A DNA stretch of 8,403 bases from Oscillospiraceae bacterium (GTDB lineage: Bacteria; Bacillota; Clostridia; Saccharofermentanales; Saccharofermentanaceae): contig CACZPC010000170.1 of the NCBI GenBank assembly GCA_902782985.1, positions 1 to 8,403 of the forward strand, given 5' to 3'. This document shows positions 1 to 6,083 of this stretch, in pieces (position 1 is the stretch's first letter; each line of letters begins with the position of its first letter). Position numbers and translations under genes: made by a program. A model generated the notes under the pieces. That model did no database searches. It saw nothing but the letters and a program-made list of their open reading frames with translations, and was not told the origin of the DNA.

Positions 1-389
1 GAATAGGTATCGATACCCCACTTAAGAAACTCTCTCAGAGTATATTCTTCACCCATATCGAGAAGTTCGTCCTTACCGACCTGAACTATATTACCGTCTT
101 CAATTACGTATCGCCTTGTCTCATCCGAATCAAAATAATCATGATGACAATCCGTGCCGCCGTCTTCTATTACGAATCTGACATTGGTACCTACAGTAGC
201 ATTTATCATCTCTTCGATGTCGCCTGAAGCACAGCCTGATTCGGGATCACCGGATTCCAGATCCGATCCGCAGAAATACTCGAAGACAGTCCAGCCTTCT
301 TCGTTCGATACGGCATGTACATCCGCCCCGGGAAAAGATGAACACACTACGGCCGCGATCACCGAAACTGTTACTATAGTCTTTCTCAT
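1..389 (-). CDS. Clostripain-family (peptidase C11) secreted cysteine protease, N-terminal part, runs off left edge
   Basis: The 129 visible residues begin with a signal peptide: MRK, a hydrophobic stretch to about residue 19, and a likely cleavage after Val-His-Ala at 26. The mature protein then shows the opening of the clostripain fold: WTVFEYFCGSDLES at 33-46, an Ala-Ser-Gly-Asp-Ile-Glu-Glu-Met helix near 54-61, GTNVRFVIEDGG at 67-78, and LREFLKWGIDTY at the edge. Clostripain relatives are secreted, calcium-activated cysteine endopeptidases, often specific for Arg; the catalytic His and Cys lie further on and cannot be checked here. The Cys at residue 16 lacks a proper lipobox, so I do not call it a lipoprotein. 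The start is the ATG at 389; an in-frame TTG at 392 sits better relative to an AAGAGG at 403-408. It starts 31 bases after the FeoAB stop with no terminator between, so it is probably co-transcribed. Confidence 0.85.
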   Translation of the reverse strand, partial: MRKTIVTVSVIAAVVCSSFPGADVHAVSNEEGWTVFEYFCGSDLESGDPESGCASGDIEEMINATVGTNVRFVIEDGGTDCHHDYFDSDETRRYVIEDGNIVQVGKDELLDMGEEYTLREFLKWGIDTY

Positions 390-420
390 CAATGTTATCT
401 ATCCTCTTATTACCGTGCTG

Positions 421-2787
421 TCAGATAACGGTAAAAATGATATTTACCACACACGCTGCCATCCATGCGATCACACACTGCCATATTACCACAGCCAGAG
501 CATATTTGACACCGAGTTCTCTCTTTATTGCAGCTACTGCAGCCACACAAGGCGTATAGAGAAGTGAGAATACAAGTATAGATGCCGCCGTAGCAGTCGT
601 AAGCTGTGATGAGATATCACCTGCAAATAAGATCTCAAGAGTAGATACCACGCTCTCCTTAGCCATAAAGCCGGTAATGAGCGAAGTGCATATCCTCCAG
701 TCACCTAGTCCTGCGGGAGCCATTACCGGGACTAGAAGCCCCGCTATAGCCGCGAGCATACTGTCCTTAGGATCACTTACCATTCGAAGATTGAAATTGA
801 AGCTCTGGAACAGCCAAATGACTATGGTCGCAACGAGGATCACGGTAAATGCCCTCTGAAGAAAATCCTTTGCCTTATCCCACAGGAGCCTTATGACATT
901 TCCGGCACCGGGGAATCTGTAATTCGGGAGTTCCATGACGAAAGGCACCGGCTCACCTCGGAAAAAAGTCTTCCTGAACAGGAGTGCGACGATTATCGCA
1001 GTAAAGATTCCGAGGACATAAAGTCCGGTCATTATAAAGCCTCCCTTTCCGGGGAAGAATGCACTGACAAAAAAAGCATAGATCGGAAGCTTGGCAGTAC
1101 AGCTCATAAAGGGCGTCAGGAGTATGGTCATCTTTCTGTCTCTTTCACTCGGAAGAGTCCTGGTGGCCATGACCGCAGGGACAGTACATCCGAATCCGAT
1201 CAGCATGGGGACGATACTTCTTCCTGACAGACCGATCTTTCGCAGCAGCCTGTCCATTACGAAAGCAACACGTGCTATATAACCGGAATCCTCGAGTATC
1301 GAAAGGAAGAAAAACAGAGTTACGATAACGGGAAGGAAACTCAATACGCTTCCGACACCTGCAAATACTCCGTCGATGATCAGGCTTTTTAATCCCTCAC
1401 TGACATTACCGGAATCAAGCAATGCGGCGATAAGCTCGGTAAGCTTATCTATCCCTATCTCCAGTATCCCCTGAAGAAAAGCACCGATCACATTAAATGT
1501 CAGAAAAAATACAAGAGCCATGATAAGTATAAAAGCAGGAATGGCAGTGAACTTTCCCGTGAGGATCCGATCGATCTTCTCACTTCTTTCACGTTCCTTA
1601 CTGTACTTAGGCTTTTTTACCGAGCTGCGAACGACCTTCTCGATAAAAGAGAATCTCATATCCGCCATGGCGGCACTTCTGTCAAGCCCTCTCTCGGTCT
1701 CCATCTGGCTTACGATATGCTCCATCGTCTGGCGCTCATTATCGTCAAGTCCGAGCTTATCGATCACCAGCTCATCGCCTTCGATTATCTTTGCTGCGGC
1801 GAATCTGGGCGGAATGCCGTTTGCCCTGGAATGATCCTCAATGAGATGAAGGATGGAATGGATACATCTGTGAACCGCTCCGCCGTGATCATTCTCATCG
1901 CAGAAATCCTGTCTCTGCGGCTCCTCACGGAAGTGGGCAATATGCATCACGTGATCAATGAGCTCATCTACGCCCTCATTCTTTGAAGCGGATATCGGGA
2001 CTACAGGAACACCTAATGCGCGCTCCATCTTATTAACGTCGACACCGCCGCCGTTGGCACTTAATTCATCCATCATATTAAGAGCAACGACCATGGGTAT
2101 GTTCATCTCAAGGAGCTGCATCGTAAGATAAAGATTTCTCTCGATATTAGTAACGTCAACGATATTCAGTATGGCATGAGGCTTCTCATCAAGAACGAAA
2201 TTCCTGGATACGATCTCTTCACTGCTGTACGGAGACATCGAATAGATACCCGGCAGGTCGACAACACATGTATCGGGATGACCCTTGATAACGCCTTCTT
2301 TCCTGTCTACCGTCACACCCGGGAAATTGCCCACATGCTGATTCGAACCGGTGAGCTGATTAAAGAGAGTCGTCTTACCGCAGTTCTGATTGCCTACAAG
2401 AGCAAAAGTAAGCCCGGTCCCCTCAGGGAGCGGATCACCGCTTCCCTTCTCATGATATTTACCGCCTTCACCGAATCCCGGATGAGCCGTCCTGTGCATA
2501 TCGGGGATCGTATAATCGATCTCATGTGCTGACGGTATATCCGTGATCTCTATCTTATCAGCATCATCGAGTCTGAGCGTGAGCTCGTAGCCACGAAGCT
2601 TCACCTCCATGGGATCGCCCATCGGAGCATATTTTACGACTTTGATCTCGGTTCCCGGAATAAGTCCCATATCCAGGAAATGCTGCCTTAATGCTCCCTC
2701 TCCGCCGACTTTCTTGATAGTGGCCGAAGATCCGATCTTAAGACCTTTAAGTGTATGAACAGAATTATCCTTATCTTTTTTACTCAT
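421..2787 (-). CDS. feoB: FeoA-FeoB fusion, GTP-driven ferrous iron transporter
   Basis: This 788-residue inner-membrane protein imports Fe(II). Residues about 10-85 form an SH3-like FeoA domain (HFLDMGLIPGTEI, then a Lys-Leu-Arg-Gly strand). After a His-containing linker (86-124) comes the FeoB G domain: G1 GNQNCGKT at 132-139, switch I NFPGVTV with Thr159, G3 DLPG at 177-180, G4 NMMD at 237-240, and G5 SAS at 266-268. A helical GDI-like region follows to about 400. The membrane part carries both Gate regions with their conserved cysteines: GFGCTVPAVMATRTL with Cys534, SCTAKLP with Cys563, and YTPC with Cys747. All motifs are intact, so it should be functional. FeoA and FeoB are usually separate genes; fused forms are known, for example in Porphyromonas gingivalis. 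No FeoC-like gene is next to it. The ATG overlaps the preceding methyltransferase stop by one base (TGATG), and AGGTG sits 5 bases upstream, which suggests translational coupling. Confidence 0.97.
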   Translation of the reverse strand: MSKKDKDNSVHTLKGLKIGSSATIKKVGGEGALRQHFLDMGLIPGTEIKVVKYAPMGDPMEVKLRGYELTLRLDDADKIEITDIPSAHEIDYTIPDMHRTAHPGFGEGGKYHEKGSGDPLPEGTGLTFALVGNQNCGKTTLFNQLTGSNQHVGNFPGVTVDRKEGVIKGHPDTCVVDLPGIYSMSPYSSEEIVSRNFVLDEKPHAILNIVDVTNIERNLYLTMQLLEMNIPMVVALNMMDELSANGGGVDVNKMERALGVPVVPISASKNEGVDELIDHVMHIAHFREEPQRQDFCDENDHGGAVHRCIHSILHLIEDHSRANGIPPRFAAAKIIEGDELVIDKLGLDDNERQTMEHIVSQMETERGLDRSAAMADMRFSFIEKVVRSSVKKPKYSKERERSEKIDRILTGKFTAIPAFILIMALVFFLTFNVIGAFLQGILEIGIDKLTELIAALLDSGNVSEGLKSLIIDGVFAGVGSVLSFLPVIVTLFFFLSILEDSGYIARVAFVMDRLLRKIGLSGRSIVPMLIGFGCTVPAVMATRTLPSERDRKMTILLTPFMSCTAKLPIYAFFVSAFFPGKGGFIMTGLYVLGIFTAIIVALLFRKTFFRGEPVPFVMELPNYRFPGAGNVIRLLWDKAKDFLQRAFTVILVATIVIWLFQSFNFNLRMVSDPKDSMLAAIAGLLVPVMAPAGLGDWRICTSLITGFMAKESVVSTLEILFAGDISSQLTTATAASILVFSLLYTPCVAAVAAIKRELGVKYALAVVIWQCVIAWMAACVVNIIFTVI

Positions 2788-4013
2788 CAGAACACCTGCA
2801 TGATGAAGAATTTGAGGTAATCGGTCTCTGAAACATTCAGAAGTATCGGATGATCGGGAGACTGCTGTCTCTTCTCGATCTGCTTTAACCTTACACCTGC
2901 ATCCTTGGCAGCCGAATCGAGCATCTTTATGAAGCTCTCTTCATCCATGAAATGAGAACAGGAACATGTAGCAAGATAGCCTCCTCGCGGGAGTGCCTTC
3001 ATTGCTCTGTAATTGATCTCTTTATAACCTCTCTCTGCATTGCTCTTAGTCTTCCTGGACTTGGTGAAAGCAGGCGGATCGAGTATTATCATGTCATATT
3101 CACCCTTTTTGATTTCAGGGAGAAGATCGAATACATCGGCTGCCTCAAAGCTCATTATCCCATCCAGTCCGTTAAGGACCGCATTTTCCTTTGCCATATC
3201 CACAGCCGTCTGAGAGACGTCCACGGCATGAACATGCTTAGCCCCGCCCTTCGCCGCATTAAGTGCGAAAGATCCTGTATGAGTAAAGCAATCAAGAACA
3301 TTCTTACCTCGGGCTATACGGCTCACGGCTTCACGATTATATTTCTGATCCAGGAAGAATCCCGTCTTCTGTCCGTTCTCGACATCGACCTTGTATCTGA
3401 CGCCGTTTTCGACTATGGATGTAACTGTCTTAGCGGGAGCAGCCTGTCCTTTCTTCACATAATAGCCTTTGTATTCCTTAAGTCCTTCAAGACCGCGGAT
3501 GGCTACATCATTTCGCTCATAGATACCGAGAAGCTCTTCTCCCCTTGAACGAAAGACATTCATTATGGCATCGAAGATCATCTCTTTTCTTACTTCGATA
3601 CCGAGCGACAGCACCTGAGCTACAAGAATGTCATTAAATCTGTCTACCGTAAGGCCCGGGAATTCATCTGCTTCGCCGAAGATTATCCTGCTGCACTTAA
3701 GATCATCATCCGACTTCATTACGGTCTGCCTGTAATCGAGTGCATAGCCGACTCTTCTCTCCCAGAATGCCTGATTGAACTGATCATTTGCATTTCGCGA
3801 AATGATCCTGACCCTTATCTTGGAATTACTGTTATAGAAACCGGTACCGATATATTTGCCGCCTCCGGACATAACATCCGCGAGGTCTCCGTCAACGATA
3901 CCCTCATCCGTACCTGAGATCTCGTTATCGTAGACCCACGGGTGACGGCTTTCCTGACGTCTTGTTCCTCTGTCGGTAAGTATTACTTTAAGATATCCTC
4001 TTTCACTTTTCAT
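2787..4013 (-). CDS. rlmI: Class I SAM-dependent 23S rRNA (cytosine-C5) methyltransferase, RlmI family
   Basis: The product is 408 residues from the chosen start. The N-terminal 75 residues resemble the PUA-like RNA-binding domain of this family (SRHPWVYDNEI near 22-32). A central domain follows, then a Rossmann methyltransferase. Visible motifs, numbered from this start, are GQKTGFFLDQ at 214-223, the SAM-binding VLDCFTHTGSFAL at 239-251, an acidic strand end HAVDVS near 262-267, the DPPAFTKS motif at 312-319, and ATCSCSHFM near 348-356 carrying the likely catalytic Cys. E. coli RlmI makes m5C1962 in 23S rRNA and has a similar length (396); the exact target here is inferred. An upstream in-frame ATG at 4040 lies inside the previous gene and has no ribosome binding site. 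The ATG at 4013 has GGTGA 5 bases upstream and gives the more usual N-terminus. Its stop overlaps the FeoAB start by one base. Confidence 0.92.
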   Translation of the reverse strand: MKSERGYLKVILTDRGTRRQESRHPWVYDNEISGTDEGIVDGDLADVMSGGGKYIGTGFYNSNSKIRVRIISRNANDQFNQAFWERRVGYALDYRQTVMKSDDDLKCSRIIFGEADEFPGLTVDRFNDILVAQVLSLGIEVRKEMIFDAIMNVFRSRGEELLGIYERNDVAIRGLEGLKEYKGYYVKKGQAAPAKTVTSIVENGVRYKVDVENGQKTGFFLDQKYNREAVSRIARGKNVLDCFTHTGSFALNAAKGGAKHVHAVDVSQTAVDMAKENAVLNGLDGIMSFEAADVFDLLPEIKKGEYDMIILDPPAFTKSRKTKSNAERGYKEINYRAMKALPRGGYLATCSCSHFMDEESFIKMLDSAAKDAGVRLKQIEKRQQSPDHPILLNVSETDYLKFFIMQVF

Positions 4014-4018
4014 ATATG

Positions 4019-4023
4019 TCACC
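4019..4023 (-). promoter_or_regulatory. Ribosome binding site that fixes the RlmI start, overlapping the upstream stop codon
   Basis: GGTGA on the minus strand matches the 3' half of the Shine-Dalgarno consensus and lies 5 bases before the ATG at 4013. Its TGA is the stop codon of the zinc-ribbon gene, so ribosomes ending there can pass directly to the methyltransferase. Confidence 0.5.
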
Positions 4024-4672
4024 AGCCTGCATCCGTACATCTTTTTATTTCATAGGCACATGCAGCACACACCACGATTATTGCAATGACTGCGATGACC
4101 ACAAATGCTATATAGAGCCACATGAGTACCTTGCCGAATGTACTCTTGGGATACTTGACCCTGACATATATCATCATTCCGAGTGACAACAAGGGCGAAA
4201 AGGTCGTAATACCGCCCAGTATAAGCCATGCCACCTGAGTTATCGTCGAATCTTCCGGCAGGTATTCCATCATAAGAACAACTATAATACTGCAGATAAA
4301 AGGTAAGATGAACATGAGAATGAGCGACACGATACAGAGAATGTTCGCTGCCTTCTGATCCTCAGGCTCGAAAGGACGTTCGACCTTTCTTGAAGCTGGT
4401 GCCGAATATGCATGACCTGAAGCCATTTCGGCGGCAACGGGCGGCTGCTTTACAGTCTCTGTCCGTGGAGGTCGTATGGTCTCAAGAGGAACAGCAGATA
4501 TCGCAGGTTCTTGTTCTGCAGCACCTGCTTCATTCAAAGAAGCTTCCGCAGCTGATAATACGCCTGATCCGGTCGTATCCTGTTCTTTTGCAGCGCCGCA
4601 GTTACAACAGAAATTACTGCTGTTTTCCATCCCGCAGCTCCTGCAGACCCATTTCTTATCTGATTCCTCCAT
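4019..4672 (-). CDS. Zinc-ribbon membrane protein of unknown function
   Basis: The 217-residue product has three parts. First is an N-terminal zinc ribbon with two CxxC knuckles (Cys10/Cys13 and Cys22/Cys25), which probably binds one Zn(II) in the cytoplasm. Next is a disordered Ala/Pro/Glu-rich linker (about 29-105). Last is a C-terminal membrane region with three hydrophobic segments (about 109-135, 147-170 and 181-205), ending in a short tail EIKRCTDAGW. Such zinc-ribbon plus small membrane-domain proteins are common in Clostridia and mostly uncharacterised, so I assign no function. The start is well supported: AGGAGG lies 6 bases before the ATG. The stop lies 5 bases upstream of the preferred methyltransferase start, and the stop codon is part of that gene's ribosome binding sequence. 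It probably shares an operon with rlmI and feoAB. Confidence 0.85.
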   Translation of the reverse strand: MEESDKKWVCRSCGMENSSNFCCNCGAAKEQDTTGSGVLSAAEASLNEAGAAEQEPAISAVPLETIRPPRTETVKQPPVAAEMASGHAYSAPASRKVERPFEPEDQKAANILCIVSLILMFILPFICSIIVVLMMEYLPEDSTITQVAWLILGGITTFSPLLSLGMMIYVRVKYPKSTFGKVLMWLYIAFVVIAVIAIIVVCAACAYEIKRCTDAGW

Positions 4673-4715
4673 CGTTCCCCTCCTGGTACATGTACGAAAG
4701 CATAAGCGAACTCAT

Positions 4716-4724
4716 ATTATCACA
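4716..4724 (-). promoter_or_regulatory. Possible extended -10 promoter for the zinc-ribbon/rlmI/feoAB genes
   Basis: On the minus strand the sequence reads TGTGATAAT, an extended -10 (TGn plus GATAAT, five of six consensus bases). It lies in the 75-base gap between the Lgt-like stop and the zinc-ribbon start, with the predicted start of transcription near 4709 and a leader of about 36 bases. No good -35 box is seen, which extended -10 promoters tolerate. It could make the downstream genes partly independent of the Lgt-like gene. Confidence 0.35.
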
Positions 4725-4747
4725 TAATCATAAATGGTTAAACACAA

Positions 4748-5392
4748 CTAACCGTTATCGGCAGACTTCGGCAGCGGTATCCTCTTTCTCAGTATATACG
4801 CCGACATCGCAATGCCCCCTGCCACAAGTATCATGATCTGTTCGGACGATATCACACGTCCCGAATGAGAGTCCCTGAAAAAATCAAGTACGAACCTGGC
4901 TACAAAAGATAATATCATCGCCGTATAAGCAGATCTCATCTTATTATCTTCTCGTATAAACAATGTCAATGAAGCAATATATATCAGCATATAGGATATG
5001 CAGTCGATGATCCGCACCGAGATACCGAAGAGTTCACCGGAGCAGCACCCTGCCGTCATACATGCGACCTTGGCGATCGAATACATAAGCGGTGCCGATA
5101 TGACCCATGAAGCGAAAAGCTCCCTCGGATGGTCCTCATGCACATATACCGAGAATATAATACCGATCATCAGACCGAATACTCCGCCAAGCCCCGATAC
5201 TCCGATATTCTTGCCTCCGGAACCGAGAAATACAAAAGTTACGGCAAATATGACGATCGAAAAGAAGATAAAAAAAGCAGTATAAAAAAGCGTGCGCCGC
5301 TTTATGCCGCACCTTAAGCCGAGGACATTTGCAGCTACAGTCCCCGCGATTATCGACACGAGTATTATCGCTCCGTACAGATTAAAACCCAT
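4748..5392 (-). CDS. Lgt-like (prolipoprotein diacylglyceryl transferase family) membrane protein, active site altered
   Basis: The 214-residue product has about seven hydrophobic segments. Its order of motifs follows Lgt, which transfers diacylglyceryl from phosphatidylglycerol to the lipobox Cys of prelipoproteins: GVSGLGGVFG at 64-73, SIAKVACMTAGCCSGE at 105-120 in place of the Lgt signature around GRxGNFxNxE, RFVLDFFRDS at 166-175, and SSEQ at 182-185. It is shorter than housekeeping Lgt (about 250-290). The essential signature Arg appears as Lys108, the His of the HGG segment is not seen, and the Glu of RFxxEFFR is Asp170. Three cysteines cluster at 111, 116 and 117. This fits a divergent Lgt paralogue, and diacylglyceryl transfer is not certain. 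A stop codon lies directly before the ATG, so there is no longer start. The nearest Shine-Dalgarno-like AAGGA is 15 bases away, which is unusually far. Confidence 0.72.
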   Translation of the reverse strand: MGFNLYGAIILVSIIAGTVAANVLGLRCGIKRRTLFYTAFFIFFSIVIFAVTFVFLGSGGKNIGVSGLGGVFGLMIGIIFSVYVHEDHPRELFASWVISAPLMYSIAKVACMTAGCCSGELFGISVRIIDCISYMLIYIASLTLFIREDNKMRSAYTAMILSFVARFVLDFFRDSHSGRVISSEQIMILVAGGIAMSAYILRKRIPLPKSADNG

Positions 5393-5398
5393 TTATCA

Positions 5399-5428
5399 GT
5401 TACATGTTCCTTTTTCATCGATTATAAT
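5399..5428 (+). promoter_or_regulatory. Promoter candidate for the YczE-like gene, sharing the -10 box of the divergent promoter
   Basis: On the plus strand a perfect TATAAT (5423-5428) follows GTTACA (5399-5404; four of six matches to TTGACA) at an 18-base spacing. The two opposing -10 boxes overlap in one palindrome, ATTATAAT (5421-5428). The predicted first transcribed base falls at about 5435, next to the ATG at 5436. Confidence 0.45.
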
Positions 5429-5449
5429 ACAGAACATGAGAATTAAGAA
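5421..5449 (-). promoter_or_regulatory. Promoter candidate for the Lgt-like gene (start of the minus-strand gene run)
   Basis: On the minus strand a perfect TATAAT (5426-5421) follows a weak -35 (TTCTTA, 5449-5444) at a 17-base spacing. Transcription would start near 5414, giving a leader of about 22 bases before the ATG at 5392. The -35 part lies inside the start of the divergent YczE-like gene. Confidence 0.5.
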
Positions 5450-6083
5450 CATACCGACAAAAGAGCGAAATATAAGAATAGCAATGTGCATCTTCGGCAA
5501 TCTCTTCATTGGGATCGGAGTTGCCGCATTTAAGTTTTCACTTTTGGGCAATGATCCTTTCGACGGGATGAATATGGCATTGTCTGATCTTCTTAAGATC
5601 TACTATCCAATTCTTCAGATAATGGTTAATATCTGCTTCTTTGTGATACAGGTATCACTGGGAAGGGATCTGATAGGACTTGGAACTGTCATAAATGCAG
5701 TATTACTGGGCTATATAGTGGACTTCTGCAGCAAGATCTTCAACATGATCGCCCAAACGCCGGATTCTCTGATCCTGAGGATCATCATAATGCTTGCCGG
5801 ACTTATTGCTACGGGATTCGGTCTGAGCTTATATCAGACATCGGATCTGGGAGTTGCTCCCTATGATGCACTTGCCATCATCATGGACAGAAAGATCAGG
5901 AAGCTCCCTTATTTCTTCGCCAGGATAATATGTGATGCCGGATGTGCTCTCGTATGCTTCCTTGCAGGCGGAATAATAGGCCTTGGCACGCTCGCTTCCG
6001 CGTTCGGCTTCGGCCCTGTTATTTCATTCTTCAATAAGACTGTATCGCAAAAGCTTGTTAAGAAAGGCTCCAGAAATCCATAA
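5436..6083 (+). CDS. YczE/YitT-family integral membrane protein
   Basis: The 215-residue product is a multi-pass membrane protein with about five or six hydrophobic segments. It contains two copies of one pattern: GIGVAAFKFSLLGNDPFD (26-43) with IGLGT (80-84), and GFGLSLYQTSDLGVAPYD (127-144) with IGLGT (181-185). This internally duplicated 'Gly-rich helix, LGxxPxD, helix pair, GLGT' layout is typical of the YczE/YyaS/YitT membrane proteins, whose substrate is not established, so I give no transport function. The frame stays open upstream to 5292, but that part is antisense to the Lgt-like gene and would precede the promoter, so the ATG at 5436 is chosen. A downstream ATG at 5484 is the alternative. 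No Shine-Dalgarno sequence precedes 5436, and a TATAAT ends 7 bases before it, so the message may be leaderless. Its last 26 bases overlap the end of the convergent deacetylase gene. Confidence 0.85.
   Translation: MRIKNIPTKERNIRIAMCIFGNLFIGIGVAAFKFSLLGNDPFDGMNMALSDLLKIYYPILQIMVNICFFVIQVSLGRDLIGLGTVINAVLLGYIVDFCSKIFNMIAQTPDSLILRIIIMLAGLIATGFGLSLYQTSDLGVAPYDALAIIMDRKIRKLPYFFARIICDAGCALVCFLAGGIIGLGTLASAFGFGPVISFFNKTVSQKLVKKGSRNP

Noticed and set aside
154..567. Plus-strand open frame spanning the end of feoAB and the peptidase start
   Set aside because: It is antisense to two real genes and has no start signal; the minus strand encodes clear C11 and FeoB sequence here.
2176..2532. Plus-strand open frame antisense to the FeoAB G domain
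   Set aside because: It lies wholly opposite highly conserved G-motifs, with no domain features of its own.
2952..3548. Plus-strand open frame of 198 codons antisense to the RlmI-like gene
   Set aside because: It is fully inside a well-supported conserved gene, has no recognisable motif or ribosome binding site, and its composition looks like a shadow frame.
4686..4695. 10-base palindrome GTACATGTAC before the zinc-ribbon gene as an operator
   Set aside because: It is short and built from common steps, with no second copy or spacing that suggests regulation.
4732..4755. Hairpin GGTTA/TAACC after the Lgt-like stop as a terminator
   Set aside because: It has only a 5-bp weak stem, and no T-run follows, so it is unlikely to stop transcription.
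5292..5435. N-terminal extension of the YczE-like protein from the ATG at 5292
   Set aside because: It would be antisense to the Lgt-like N-terminus and upstream of the promoter, and it adds no family-like sequence.
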